Origin: Sediminibacterium sp.
GTDB lineage: Bacteria > Bacteroidota > Bacteroidia > Chitinophagales > Chitinophagaceae
NCBI GenBank assembly: GCA_027487895.1
Contig: JAIYCS010000042.1
Location: forward strand, 1 to 34,850
Direction of reading: 5' to 3'
Length of the DNA stretch: 34,850 nt
This document shows, piece after piece, positions 19,551 through 29,637 of the stretch (position 1 is the stretch's first letter; the number at the start of each line of letters is the position of its first letter). A program made the translations under genes and the position numbers. The notes under the pieces were generated by a model that searched no databases, was not told the origin of the DNA, and worked only from the letters and a program-made list of their open reading frames with translations.

Positions 19551-21011
19551 ATGTCAAAAAGAGTCGCAATTATTGGAGCTGGTCCTGCTGGTTTAACCGC
19601 CGCATACTTACTCGCAAAAGGCAATCAAGAAGTGGTTGTATTTGAAAAAGATCCACAATATGTGGGAGGTATTTCAAGAACCGAATCTTATAACGGCTAT
19701 CATTTTGATATTGGTGGACACCGATTTTTTTCAAAATCAAAAGAGGTCGAAGACTTTTGGACCGAAATATTAGGCGATGAAATGTTAGAGCGTCCAAGAA
19801 GCTCTCGTATTTATTACAATAACCACTTTTTCTCATATCCACTTGTGGCTTTTGAAGCTTTAAGAAAACTAGGTATTTTTGAAAGTGCTTTATGCGTTTT
19901 AAGTTATTTAAAAGCAAAAGTATTTCCAGTTAAAAATCCAACCAATTTTGAAGAGTGGGTTACCAATCAATTTGGGAAAAGATTATTTAATATTTTCTTT
20001 AAAACCTATACCGAAAAAGTATGGGGCATTCCTTGTAATGAAATCAGTGCCGACTGGGCAGCGCAGCGTATTAAAGGACTTTCTTTAAGCAGTGCCATTT
20101 TTAATGCGCTATTTAAGCCTAATAAAAAGGCTACTGATAAAGACAAGGTGATAAAAACACTCATCGATTCATTCAGGTATCCAAAACAGGGGCCGGGTAT
20201 GATGTGGGAGGCTTGTGCCGAAAAAAGCAAAGCCATGGGTGTTACACTGCATATGAATTGCGGTGTTCAAAAAATAGAATACACAGGTAACAATTGGACC
20301 GTTCAAACCACAAGTCAAGGGAATGTAACGGGCTTTGATTATGTACTTTCTACAGCTCCTATGCGTGAGCTTGTGGCAAATGTATTGCCTGCCTTTCCGG
20401 CAACAGTAGCTGCAAACGCTGCTGCACTTGGTTATCGCGATTTTTTAACGGTGGTTCTTATTTGTAAAGATGAAGATGCTTTTTCTGATAACTGGATTTA
20501 CATTCATGATCCTAAAGTAAAAGTAGGTAGGGTGCAAAACTTTAAATCATGGAGTCCTTACATGGTGCCTGATCCAAGCATGGCTTGTTATGGTCTTGAG
20601 TATTTTTGTTTTGAAGGTGATGGACTTTGGACTAGTTCCAATGCCGATTTAATTGCACTAGGTAAAAAAGAAATAGAAAAAATTGGTCTTACAAAAGCAT
20701 CGGCTGTAGTTGATGGTTACGTTGTAAGACAACCTAAAGCATATCCGGTGTATGATCAGTTTTATAAGGCAAGAGTGGATAGTGTTAGGGATGCACTTAC
20801 AAATTATCCGGGACTTTATTTGATAGGACGTAATGGCATGCACAAATACAATAACCAAGACCATTCTATGATGACGGCTATGCTTGCTGCAAAAAATATT
20901 ATTGCAGGTAAAGAGTTGTATAATTTATGGGATGTTAATGAAGACGCCGAATACCATGAAGGTGGTGATAGAGGAGCGTCGGGTCGTATGGTGCCTCAAA
21001 AAAATAATTAA
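19551..21011 (+). CDS. NAD(P)/FAD-dependent amine-oxidase-fold oxidoreductase (UDP-galactopyranose mutase / protoporphyrinogen-oxidase-like)
   Basis: VAIIGAGPAGLTAAYLLAKGNQEVVVFEKDPQYVGGISRTESYNGYHFDIGGHRFFSKS; C-terminal YPGLYLIGRNGMHKYNNQDHSMMTAMLAA. Confidence 0.85.
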   Translation: MSKRVAIIGAGPAGLTAAYLLAKGNQEVVVFEKDPQYVGGISRTESYNGYHFDIGGHRFFSKSKEVEDFWTEILGDEMLERPRSSRIYYNNHFFSYPLVAFEALRKLGIFESALCVLSYLKAKVFPVKNPTNFEEWVTNQFGKRLFNIFFKTYTEKVWGIPCNEISADWAAQRIKGLSLSSAIFNALFKPNKKATDKDKVIKTLIDSFRYPKQGPGMMWEACAEKSKAMGVTLHMNCGVQKIEYTGNNWTVQTTSQGNVTGFDYVLSTAPMRELVANVLPAFPATVAANAAALGYRDFLTVVLICKDEDAFSDNWIYIHDPKVKVGRVQNFKSWSPYMVPDPSMACYGLEYFCFEGDGLWTSSNADLIALGKKEIEKIGLTKASAVVDGYVVRQPKAYPVYDQFYKARVDSVRDALTNYPGLYLIGRNGMHKYNNQDHSMMTAMLAAKNIIAGKELYNLWDVNEDAEYHEGGDRGASGRMVPQKNN

Positions 21012-22282
21012 TACCCGTATTTCTTTTTCCAGCGCTGTACTAAAAAGCTTCTGATTTCATTTTCTCTTGCATTGTTGCCTGGAGTGTAAAGGGTAGTGCC
21101 TTTAATGGCTTCAGGAAAAAATTCAAGGTCCACAAAATTATTTTCGCCAAGGTGGGCATACTTATAATCTTTGCCATAATCCATTTGTTGCATGAGTTTG
21201 GTTGGTGCATTGCGTAAATGGAGTGGCACCGGAAGGTCGCCAGTTTTTGCAACAAGCGCTAATGCGTCATTAATCGCAACATACGCGGCGTTGCTTTTTG
21301 GCGATGAAGCTAAATAGGTAGCACACTGCGATAAAATAATGCGTGACTCTGGATATCCAATTTTACTTACTGCGTCAAATGTGTTGTTGGCAAGAAGTAG
21401 TGCGTTGGGTTTAGCGTTTCCAATGTCTTCGCTTGCAAATATGAGCATGCGCCTTGCAATAAATTTTACATCTTCTCCACCTTCTATCATGCGCGCTAGC
21501 CAGTACACGGCTGCGTTTGGATCGCTACCGCGCATACTTTTAATAAAGGCAGAAATGATATCGTAATGCTGCTCACCTCCCTTATCATAAATGGCTAATT
21601 TTTGCTGCGCTACACTCATCACAATTTTATCTGTAATGACGATACTGTCATTTCCAGCATGCGTTTGAATAACGAGTTCTAAAAGGTTGAGTAATTTTCT
21701 TGCATCACCTCCGGCAATTTTAAATAGGGCAGCCGTTTCTTGTAATTGAATAGGAAGGGTAGACAAGTAGCTGTCTTTTTTTTTTTTTTTATTTATTAGT
21801 GCACCTAGATCCTGTTCTTGTAATTGTTTTAAAACAAACACTTGACATCTACTTAATAAGGCGTTATTTACTTCAAAAGAAGGGTTTTCTGTGGTGGCAC
21901 CAATGAGGGTGATAATACCTTTTTCAACGGCGGCTAAAAGGGCGTCTTGTTGGCCTTTATTAAAGCGGTGTATCTCATCAATAAATAGTACAGCACCTGG
22001 TTGGTCTTTGGCTTTTTCAATAACCTCCCTAACTTCTTTGACACCACTGCTAATGGCACTTAATTGAAAATAGGGAGCGTTTAATTGGTGGGCTATAATA
22101 TTAGCAATGGTGGTTTTGCCAACACCCGGTGGCCCCCATAAAATCATGGAAGGAATATGCCCGTTTGCAATACTTGTGTTTAAAATACTTCCCTTACCTG
22201 TTAAGTGTTCTTGGCCAACTAGATCTTCTAGTTTATTTGGCCGCATTCTTTCGGCAAGTGGGGTATGGTTATTCACTGTCAA
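21008..22282 (-). CDS. rarA: Replication-associated recombination protein A (RarA/MgsA AAA+ ATPase)
   Basis: [75 protein letters not shown]. Confidence 0.97.
   Translation of the reverse strand: MTVNNHTPLAERMRPNKLEDLVGQEHLTGKGSILNTSIANGHIPSMILWGPPGVGKTTIANIIAHQLNAPYFQLSAISSGVKEVREVIEKAKDQPGAVLFIDEIHRFNKGQQDALLAAVEKGIITLIGATTENPSFEVNNALLSRCQVFVLKQLQEQDLGALINKKKKKDSYLSTLPIQLQETAALFKIAGGDARKLLNLLELVIQTHAGNDSIVITDKIVMSVAQQKLAIYDKGGEQHYDIISAFIKSMRGSDPNAAVYWLARMIEGGEDVKFIARRMLIFASEDIGNAKPNALLLANNTFDAVSKIGYPESRIILSQCATYLASSPKSNAAYVAINDALALVAKTGDLPVPLHLRNAPTKLMQQMDYGKDYKYAHLGENNFVDLEFFPEAIKGTTLYTPGNNARENEIRSFLVQRWKKKYGY
21776..21790. repeat. 15-nt homopolymer (T15 on +, A15 in the rarA coding strand)
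   Basis: Read directly: gctgtcTTTTTTTTTTTTTTTattt. Encodes five consecutive AAA Lys codons ([10 protein letters not shown]). Confidence 0.95.
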
Positions 22283-22775
22283 ATACGTAGCTATACGCTT
22301 TTAAAAATACAAATTGAATTCTGGTATGTACCAGTATAATAATGCTTGTGATAAGCATAAAAATAGCGGTGTACTTGAGCATTTGACCCACAAAGGCAGG
22401 TGTGATGCTTGGAGGTAAACTGGCCTGCGTTTCCATGGCTTTGGTTACAAAATCATTAAACTCGATAGGGCGTAGCATAAGAATGCCAATGCTATTTAAT
22501 AAAAACATAAATGCGGTCCCCACGCTAATGTAACCATTTATTTTAATCCAGTCTTTTAAACTGGGATTGCAGTTTTTAGCTTTATTGATAGCCGTTGTTA
22601 CAAAACGAAGGCTAGAAAAAGTATAAATAGCAATACAAGAAAATATAAATACAACAAGTAATAGAGCTGGATTAACGAGAGCAGTAGGTAGCACAAGTAT
22701 TGCCATAAAACCAAATAATAATGCGATTGGTATTAGTAAGTATGTGAGTACTTTAAAAATTTGCACCTGCTTCAT
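22269..22775 (-). CDS. Hypothetical integral membrane protein (about 4 TM segments)
   Basis: 168 aa with several hydrophobic stretches. Overlaps the rarA start by 14 bp. Confidence 0.75.
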   Translation of the reverse strand: MKQVQIFKVLTYLLIPIALLFGFMAILVLPTALVNPALLLVVFIFSCIAIYTFSSLRFVTTAINKAKNCNPSLKDWIKINGYISVGTAFMFLLNSIGILMLRPIEFNDFVTKAMETQASLPPSITPAFVGQMLKYTAIFMLITSIIILVHTRIQFVFLKAYSYVFDSE

Positions 22776-22784
22776 AAATACAAT

Positions 22785-24620
22785 TTACGCTTTGTCTGTA
22801 AGGTTTAATTTGATTTGCAACTCAACAAATTGTTTGTCATCGATGGTGCTTGGTGCATCTAGCATAACGTCTCTTCCTGCATTATTTTTAGGGAATGCAA
22901 TAAAGTCTCTAATGCTTTCTGATCCGCCCAGAATTGAACACAATCTGTCAAAACCAAATGCTAGTCCACCATGAGGAGGAGCGCCATATTCAAAAGCGCC
23001 TAGTAAAAAGCCAAATTTGTGAAGTGCTTCTTCGGTAGTCATACCAAGTGCATCAAACATTTTTTCTTGAAGTGCACGTTGGTATATTCTAATAGAGCCA
23101 CCACCAATTTCATTACCATTTAAAACCATATCGTAGGCATTGGCTTTAATGGTTGCATAAGGGTGCTCTAAATATTTATCAGCGTTTTCAATAACAGGGC
23201 TGTTGTTTATCATAACACTGATATGATCAGGCTTAGGTGATGTAAACGGATGGTGTCTAGCTACCCATCTGTTTTCTTCTTCGGCGTATTCAAAAAGTGG
23301 GAAATCTAGTACCCATAATAATTTAAATTCATCGTCTTTTCTAAAGCCTAATTTTTTACCCATTTCAAGCCTTAATTCTGATGTTGCTTTACGAGTTCTT
23401 TCTTCTTTACCTGCAAGTATTAAAACAAGGTCGCCAGCTTTTGCGCCCGCTGCATCTGCGATGGCTTTTAATTTGTCTTCGGTGTAAAATTTATCGACAC
23501 TGCTTTTGTAGGTGCCATCGGCGTTGCATTTGATGTATACAAGGCCTTGCATGCCAATTTGCGGGCGTTTAACCCACTCGGTAAGCTCGTCAGTTTGTTT
23601 GCGGGTATATTCGCTACAACCTGGTGCTGCAATGGCTAAAACAGTTTCTGCATTGTCAAACACGCCAAAGCCGGCGCCATTGATTAAATCGCCAGTAGCT
23701 TCTATTTTACCACCTTTTAAAAACGCAGATTTTAAATTGGCAATTTTCATTCCAAATCTAATATCTGGTTTGTCATTACCAAACTGCCACATGGCGTCTT
23801 CCCAGGTCATTCTTTCGATGCCTTCTGTGTAATCAATATTTTTTACGTCTTTAAAAACACGTCTAATTAAATTTTCAAACATTTGTAAAATATCTTCTTG
23901 CTCTACAAATGCCATTTCACAGTCTATCTGTGTAAATTCTGGTTGTCTATCGGCTCTTAAATCTTCGTCTCTAAAACATTTTACAATTTGGTAGTAACGG
24001 TCGTAACCGCTCACCATTAATAATTGTTTAAAGGTTTGAGGCGATTGCGGTAGTGCATAAAATTGACCCGGGTTCATGCGTGATGGAACCACAAAGTCAC
24101 GCGCACCCTCTGGCGTAGATTTAATTAAAAAAGGCGTTTCAATATCCATAAAACCCTGTTCGTGTAAGTAGTTTCTTACAGAGCGGTTTACGTTGTATCT
24201 TAATTCTAAATTTTTCTTGACAGCATTTCGGCGTAAATCAAGGTAACGGTATTTCATGCGTAGATCATCGCCCCCATCTGTGTCATCCTGAATGGTAAAA
24301 GGAGGTACCGCCGATTTATTGAGCACTACGCAACTACTTACAATAATTTCAATGTCACCCGTTTCAATGTTTGGATTTTTATTGCTTCTGCTAGCAACGG
24401 TTCCTTTGGCTTGAATCACAAATTCTCTACCGAGTGGATTTTCTTCCAAAAAAGAAGCCATCGATTCGCCGAGTAATAATTGTGTAATGCCATAACGGTC
24501 CCTGAGATCCACAAAAGTAATGGCGCCAAATTTTCTAACTGTTTGAACCCAACCTGCAAGGGTTACTTCACTGCCAACATGGCTTTCTCTTAATTCTCCA
24601 CAGTTATGTGAACGGTACAT
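22785..24620 (-). CDS. aspS: Aspartyl-tRNA synthetase
   Basis: [114 protein letters not shown]. Confidence 0.98.
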   Translation of the reverse strand: MYRSHNCGELRESHVGSEVTLAGWVQTVRKFGAITFVDLRDRYGITQLLLGESMASFLEENPLGREFVIQAKGTVASRSNKNPNIETGDIEIIVSSCVVLNKSAVPPFTIQDDTDGGDDLRMKYRYLDLRRNAVKKNLELRYNVNRSVRNYLHEQGFMDIETPFLIKSTPEGARDFVVPSRMNPGQFYALPQSPQTFKQLLMVSGYDRYYQIVKCFRDEDLRADRQPEFTQIDCEMAFVEQEDILQMFENLIRRVFKDVKNIDYTEGIERMTWEDAMWQFGNDKPDIRFGMKIANLKSAFLKGGKIEATGDLINGAGFGVFDNAETVLAIAAPGCSEYTRKQTDELTEWVKRPQIGMQGLVYIKCNADGTYKSSVDKFYTEDKLKAIADAAGAKAGDLVLILAGKEERTRKATSELRLEMGKKLGFRKDDEFKLLWVLDFPLFEYAEEENRWVARHHPFTSPKPDHISVMINNSPVIENADKYLEHPYATIKANAYDMVLNGNEIGGGSIRIYQRALQEKMFDALGMTTEEALHKFGFLLGAFEYGAPPHGGLAFGFDRLCSILGGSESIRDFIAFPKNNAGRDVMLDAPSTIDDKQFVELQIKLNLTDKA

Positions 24621-24711
24621 AGTGCTAATTTATTAATCCAATAATTTGAAGGGCAAATATACTTCAAATGCAACTAGAACGTACCCAAAATGGAGGTATT
24701 GCACCCCTTAA

Positions 24712-25122
24712 TTACATGGTTTCTGCTTCATTTTTGTGCCTCGGCTTCCAGATTAAGTAGTAGAAAGCCAAAATAACCACGCCGATGCTAAAAGGGAACA
24801 TGGCGAGGTGCTTGTAGGTAATGCCCAAAAATGCAATTTGTGTATCGATATGAAAAAATTCCGTGACCATCCAAAATGAGTTTGCACTTATCCAAAATGT
24901 GATGGCCAAATTATGGCAAAGCTCAGACATGAACTGTCTGGTACGCCAAGAAATAACAATAGAAATGATGAGTGTTGGAACAATCATAATAATTCCTAGT
25001 AATGGAATACCTAAACACCAAGCAATATCTTTAAATAGCCAAAATACAATGTGTAGGTTTTCCATTTTTCGGTACTGAATGGGAATTACGTATTCTATGC
25101 TTTCTTTTGAATTTGACATCAT
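24712..25122 (-). CDS. Hypothetical membrane protein, 136 aa
   Basis: Three hydrophobic segments, in the same orientation as and 4 bp from the upstream FAD oxidoreductase. Confidence 0.7.
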   Translation of the reverse strand: MMSNSKESIEYVIPIQYRKMENLHIVFWLFKDIAWCLGIPLLGIIMIVPTLIISIVISWRTRQFMSELCHNLAITFWISANSFWMVTEFFHIDTQIAFLGITYKHLAMFPFSIGVVILAFYYLIWKPRHKNEAETM

Positions 25123-25126
25123 GGTT

Positions 25127-26191
25127 TTATTTAGTTGCTAAAATATTAAATCTATCAATGGAAGCTTCAATGTCTATGGCTGTTTGTTGCAAAATATGGG
25201 AAGTAAATTGTTCCGCAAAGAAGGGTGCTAGTGAACATCCTTTGGTTCCCATGCCATTAAAGATACCTATGTTTTTATAAAAAGGGTGCATGCCTACAAA
25301 TGGCCTACGCTCAGTGTTGGCGGGCCTTATGGCAGCAATATGGTCTACCACTTTGTATGGAACCTTAAGCCACTCGTTTAGCGCTGCCATTGTTTTTTCT
25401 TTAAAACTAGGTGAAGGGTCATCATTGTAATTATCCCATTCGTAATTAGAGCCCACCCAAAAAATAGAGTCTTTCCAAGGTACAATGCTCACTGCTTTTT
25501 TATAGATGTAGCGGTTGTCTAAATCATTGATTTTTACGAGTAAAGCCTCTCCTTTATTGGGTGCAAAAGGAAGTTGTTTAAAGTATGGATTTTCTTGACC
25601 TTTGGCACCTTCGCAAAAAATAATTTGTTGAGCGGTATAGTTGTCGTAAACAATTTGATCCGTTGTAATATTTAGTTTTTTAAAATCAAAAACATCTTCT
25701 AATAGCGCGTTTTTTTCAATTAAATATTGCCGCCATGCGGTTAGTACGTTTTCTAAATGAACAAGCCAACAGGGGTCAATAACGGTGTATCCAAAAGAGG
25801 CCTCAAATGCTGCTGCAATAGTATCTTGTAAAGGGGATGTAGAGAGGTAAGTAGGGTCTTCAGCAATCCTATCTTCAAAAGCTTTTTGCATTTGTTCGCT
25901 GGCGTGAAAATTTACAATATTACACTGCTGTATAATTTTGGTATAGAGCTTGTTTTCAAGTGCCTTATAGATGCGAACTGCAGCTGGCATCACATCGTCT
26001 ATTTGCCAGGTTTTTACAATCCTTCTTCCCGTAACCGGATTGATTACACCACTAGCTATTTTACTAGCTGCCTTTTTATTGCCATCATCAATTACGAGCA
26101 CTTTTTGATGCTGCTCCATAAGTGTGCTACTTAAAACAGTGCCGCTAATGCCCTGGCCAACTATAATAATATCGTAGTGGTTTTGATGCAT
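25127..26191 (-). CDS. FAD-dependent oxidoreductase (DAO / glycine-oxidase-like)
   Basis: YDIIIVGQGISGTVLSSTLMEQHQKVLVIDDG, ASGVINPVTGRRIVKTW, IAAIRPANTERRPFVGMHP, NGMGTKGCSLAP. Confidence 0.88.
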   Translation of the reverse strand: MHQNHYDIIIVGQGISGTVLSSTLMEQHQKVLVIDDGNKKAASKIASGVINPVTGRRIVKTWQIDDVMPAAVRIYKALENKLYTKIIQQCNIVNFHASEQMQKAFEDRIAEDPTYLSTSPLQDTIAAAFEASFGYTVIDPCWLVHLENVLTAWRQYLIEKNALLEDVFDFKKLNITTDQIVYDNYTAQQIIFCEGAKGQENPYFKQLPFAPNKGEALLVKINDLDNRYIYKKAVSIVPWKDSIFWVGSNYEWDNYNDDPSPSFKEKTMAALNEWLKVPYKVVDHIAAIRPANTERRPFVGMHPFYKNIGIFNGMGTKGCSLAPFFAEQFTSHILQQTAIDIEASIDRFNILATK

Positions 26192-27342
26192 TATTCTTCG
26201 ACTCTTATTTCGTTAGCAGGGATAAAAAGCTTGATAGGACTCTGTTTTGAGGTATTTGTGATGATACGTACAAAACTGTTGCCCGTGCTAAAAACACCAG
26301 CACTGGTAAGAATATATTGGTATTGTATTTGTTGTTTTGCTAACTTATTAAATGTAATCTCTTGTGTAAAAGAGGAGGCGTATTTTTTTGCTTTACTGTT
26401 TTGCGGAAGCAGTAGGGTACTGCCACCCATGATATTTTCCTCGATAGATATTTTTTCAAAAGCGGTTGGAGTAGAAATGCCAACAGTAATATTAATGGTA
26501 TCACCTACATGCAGTGTTGCGTTTTCTGGAAGTACAACCCAGCGTCCATTTATTTTTTGTTGGATTGTTTTTTGAAGTCCAAATAACCGATTAGACTTTA
26601 TTGGTTTTTCAACCTTGTTATACTGCGAACAAACAATTTTAGTTTCCTGTTTATTAACTACTCCAGAACTACTTGTTTGAAGCGAATAATTCCCCATATC
26701 ATTACTAATAAAATCACCAAGTAATGAGGTGTCAAACTGAGTACGTCCTGTTATAGTAAATTGTTTGTTGCCCATTTGTAATTTCCAATAATCAAGTGGG
26801 GTAGAAGCATTAAATGAAACGCGCAAATTATGATGGGTACTGCTTTCTGGGGCATTTAAGAGCGCAGTAAAAACCCCTTTTATAATGGTGTCTTTACTGG
26901 TTTTTAAAACCACCGAATCTGAAACAAGTAATCTGTTGGTGTATACAAAAAAGCTATCGGAGAAGTTACTAGTGGCTATCATCTCTTTTTTATTTTCTAA
27001 TACGGTTGCTTCTAGTTGGTAGCGTAGTAATTGCATATAACCAAAGGCAGCTTGAATGGGAAATTGAATGCGCGTTTCAGCGCCTGCATCAATACTATAA
27101 AACTGTGATGGAAAAACATTTTGAAACCAACCATCTACGGGGCTGTTATTTGTGGGGTTAATGAGTGACAAGTGAACCTGACCAGTAACTGGTTTATTGG
27201 ATTTATTGAGAATCGTTGCAGAGATAAATGACTTGTCACCTTCTCTTAAAAAATTTGCATGACGCCCACTAATCAACACTTGACCATTAGCAATATGAAT
27301 GCTACCAAGGGCAATCATCATTAAAAAAAGAAGGGGCTTCAT
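26191..27342 (-). CDS. Secreted protein resembling a truncated bacterial alpha-2-macroglobulin (MG-like segments only)
   Basis: Signal peptide MKPLLFLMMIALGSIHIANGQ. VDGWFQNVFPSQFYSIDAGAETRIQFPIQAAFGYMQLLRYQLEA...FSDSFFVYTNRLLVSD and INGRWVVLPENATLHVGDTINITVGI resemble separate segments of Bacteroidota A2M-family proteins. The ORF-track start at 27387 lies in the sucD terminator. Confidence 0.6.
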   Translation of the reverse strand: MKPLLFLMMIALGSIHIANGQVLISGRHANFLREGDKSFISATILNKSNKPVTGQVHLSLINPTNNSPVDGWFQNVFPSQFYSIDAGAETRIQFPIQAAFGYMQLLRYQLEATVLENKKEMIATSNFSDSFFVYTNRLLVSDSVVLKTSKDTIIKGVFTALLNAPESSTHHNLRVSFNASTPLDYWKLQMGNKQFTITGRTQFDTSLLGDFISNDMGNYSLQTSSSGVVNKQETKIVCSQYNKVEKPIKSNRLFGLQKTIQQKINGRWVVLPENATLHVGDTINITVGISTPTAFEKISIEENIMGGSTLLLPQNSKAKKYASSFTQEITFNKLAKQQIQYQYILTSAGVFSTGNSFVRIITNTSKQSPIKLFIPANEIRVEE

Positions 27343-27368
27343 ATTTGTAAATCTAATCATTGATAGGC

Positions 27369-27402
27369 AAAAAAAAGCCTGCAACAAATGTTACAGGCTT
27401 TC
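27369..27402 (-). terminator. Rho-independent terminator after sucD
   Basis: Minus strand AAGCCTGTAACA-TT-TGTTGCAGGCTT followed by TTTTTT; one G-U pair in the stem. Confidence 0.85.
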
Positions 27403-27416
27403 ATTAAAAAGTCTAC

Positions 27417-28289
27417 TTATTTATTAATAACTTCTGCCATTGTTTTTCCAATATCAGCAGGGCTAGCTACTACATGAATTCCACAAGCTGCCATAATTTT
27501 CATTTTAGCTGCTGCTGTGTCATCTGCACCGCCAACAATCGCACCCGCGTGACCCATTCTTCTGCCCGGAGGCGCTGTTTGACCAGCAATAAATCCTACA
27601 ACAGGTTTTGTTTTATTGGCTTTAATCCACTCCGCTGCTTCTGCCTCCATGCTACCACCAATTTCACCAATCATAATAATACCATCGGTTTCTGGATCGT
27701 TCATTAAAAGTGCTACAGCGTCTTTAGTTGGCGTACCAATAATTGGATCACCACCAATACCAATTGCTGTAGAAATACCCATACCTGCTTTTACCACTTG
27801 GTCTGCAGCTTCGTAGGTTAGTGTACCGCTCTTTGAAACAATACCAATACGTCCTGGCTTGAAAATAAAACCTGGCATGATGCCTACTTTTGCCTCTCCG
27901 GCAGTAATAACGCCAGGGCAGTTAGGTCCAATAAGTCGGGTTGTTTTTCCGAGTAAATAGTTTTTAACTTTTACCATGTCTTGTACAGGAATACCTTCTG
28001 TGATACAAACAACTAGTTCTATACCAGCATCGGTCGCTTCCATAATCGCATCAGCTGCAAATGCAGGCGGTACAAAAATGATACTCACATTAGCACCTGT
28101 AGAAGCTACAGCGTTTGCTACCGTATTAAATACTGGCTTGTCTAAATGCGTGCTGCCTCCTTTTCCTGGAGTTACACCACCCACCACATTGGTGCCATAT
28201 TCAATCATTTGTGTAGCGTGGAACGTACCTTCTGTTCCGGTAAATCCCTGAACAATTACTTTAGAATTCTTATTAACTAATACTGACAT
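27417..28289 (-). CDS. sucD: Succinate-CoA ligase (ADP-forming) subunit alpha
   Basis: [71 protein letters not shown]. Confidence 0.98.
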   Translation of the reverse strand: MSVLVNKNSKVIVQGFTGTEGTFHATQMIEYGTNVVGGVTPGKGGSTHLDKPVFNTVANAVASTGANVSIIFVPPAFAADAIMEATDAGIELVVCITEGIPVQDMVKVKNYLLGKTTRLIGPNCPGVITAGEAKVGIMPGFIFKPGRIGIVSKSGTLTYEAADQVVKAGMGISTAIGIGGDPIIGTPTKDAVALLMNDPETDGIIMIGEIGGSMEAEAAEWIKANKTKPVVGFIAGQTAPPGRRMGHAGAIVGGADDTAAAKMKIMAACGIHVVASPADIGKTMAEVINK

Positions 28290-28315
28290 AGTGATCTCGG
28301 TATTTTTATTTGCCG

Positions 28316-28323
28316 CAAAAATA
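28316..28323 (-). promoter_or_regulatory. Candidate -7 element for sucD (TATTTTTG on minus strand)
   Basis: CAAAAATA on +, 27 bp upstream of the sucD ATG. Exact TAnnTTTG match. Confidence 0.45.
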
Positions 28324-28386
28324 GGTGAAAAACAATACCTTACCTTCTTTCCTATTAAACTTTAGCAAAATATCCCGTTCAATCCC

Positions 28387-28394
28387 TACTTTTG
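28387..28394 (+). promoter_or_regulatory. Candidate -7 element for efp (TACTTTTG)
   Basis: Exact TAnnTTTG match 40 bp upstream of the efp ATG. Confidence 0.5.
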
Positions 28395-28434
28395 CGCTCG
28401 ACTTCGCAAAAGTCTTCATTTTAAAATTAAACAC

Positions 28435-29001
28435 ATGGCAACTACTTCAGACATCTCACGTGGGGTGATCCTTAAACTAGACGGAAGCTTATATTCAGTT
28501 GTTGAATTTGGCGAGAACAAGACAGCTCGTGCAGCAGCAAAGGTTTGGGCTAAATTAAAAGGCGTAGACAACAAAAGATCTATCGAAAAAACATGGAATA
28601 GTGGTGAAACCATTTACCCTGTTCGTGTTGAGAAGAGAGCTTTCCAGTTTTTATACAAAGACGAAAGTGGCTTCAACCTTATGAACAATGAGACTTTCGA
28701 GCAAATTGCACTAGGTGAAGAAATGATCGATGCACCGCAGTTTTTAAAAGACGGTTCTGAAGTTTTTGTATTTATTAATACAGAAACCGACCAAGCGATT
28801 GGTGCAGAATTGCCAGAAAAAATTGTTGTGAAAATCACGTATTGTGAGCCAGGTTTAAGAGGCGATACTGCTACCCGTGCTTTAAAAGCAGCTACGGTAG
28901 AAACAGGTGCAACAGTAATGGTTCCTTTATTTGTGGAAGAAGGGGAACTAATCCGCGTAAACACCAAGTCTGGTGACTATGTAGAAAGAGTAAAAGAATA
29001 A
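28435..29001 (+). CDS. efp: Translation elongation factor P
   Basis: SDISRGVILKLDGSLYSVVEFGENKTARAAAKVWAKLKGV; C-terminal PLFVEEGELIRVNTKSGDYVERVKE. Confidence 0.96.
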   Translation: MATTSDISRGVILKLDGSLYSVVEFGENKTARAAAKVWAKLKGVDNKRSIEKTWNSGETIYPVRVEKRAFQFLYKDESGFNLMNNETFEQIALGEEMIDAPQFLKDGSEVFVFINTETDQAIGAELPEKIVVKITYCEPGLRGDTATRALKAATVETGATVMVPLFVEEGELIRVNTKSGDYVERVKE

Positions 29002-29017
29002 GATAAAACGTTAATAA

Positions 29018-29053
29018 ATAAAAAAGGGGAAAATTCAATTTTCCCCTTTTTTT
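29018..29053 (+). terminator. Rho-independent terminator after efp
   Basis: AAAAGGGGAAAA-TTCAA-TTTTCCCCTTTT followed by T residues. Confidence 0.85.
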
Positions 29054-29122
29054 GGCAAAAAATGCCTATTTTGCCCCCGAAATTGATCAAAATAACCCCA
29101 ATTTACCCCAAAAATCGTAAAA

Positions 29123-29605
29123 ATGGACTTAAAGCAAATTCACGAATTAATCAAAATTGTCAATAAAAGTAACATTGGCGAAATCAGTATAGAAGACAAA
29201 GATGGTAAAGTAACCATCAAGCAAAAGGAAGAAGCGGCTGTAACCTACACCTCGGCACCTAGCCAGGCGGTATATGCACCAGCTCCTGCTGCTCCGTCTG
29301 CCCCAGCCGCTGCACCTGCAGTTAGCGCTCCAGCACCTGCTGCTGCTCCAAAAGCAGATAATCTAATTACTATTAAGAGCCCAATGATTGGTACATTTTA
29401 CAGAAGACCTTCTCCAGACAAGCCATTACTTGTAGATGTAGGAACCGATGTTGCTGCTGGCAAAGTGGTATGTATCATTGAAGCCATGAAATTATTCAAT
29501 GAAATTGAAAGTGAAATTTCAGGAACAATTGTAAAAGTGCTCGTTGAAGATGCAAGTCCTGTAGAATTTGACCAGCCATTATTTTTGGTTGAGCCTAATA
29601 AATAA
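29123..29605 (+). CDS. accB: Acetyl-CoA carboxylase biotin carboxyl carrier protein
   Basis: Ala/Pro-rich linker, then [34 protein letters not shown] (biotinylation EAMK motif). Confidence 0.97.
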   Translation: MDLKQIHELIKIVNKSNIGEISIEDKDGKVTIKQKEEAAVTYTSAPSQAVYAPAPAAPSAPAAAPAVSAPAPAAAPKADNLITIKSPMIGTFYRRPSPDKPLLVDVGTDVAAGKVVCIIEAMKLFNEIESEISGTIVKVLVEDASPVEFDQPLFLVEPNK

Positions 29606-29637
29606 GCAGGCTTTTTCTTAAACTTTAAATTGAAACA

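Noticed and set aside
27343-27387. ORF-track N-terminal extension of the A2M-like protein
   Set aside because: It starts within the sucD terminator. ATG 27342 gives a standard signal peptide.
29221-29360. Ala/Pro repeat region in accB as a possible unusual repeat
   Set aside because: This is the normal flexible linker of biotin carboxyl carrier proteins.
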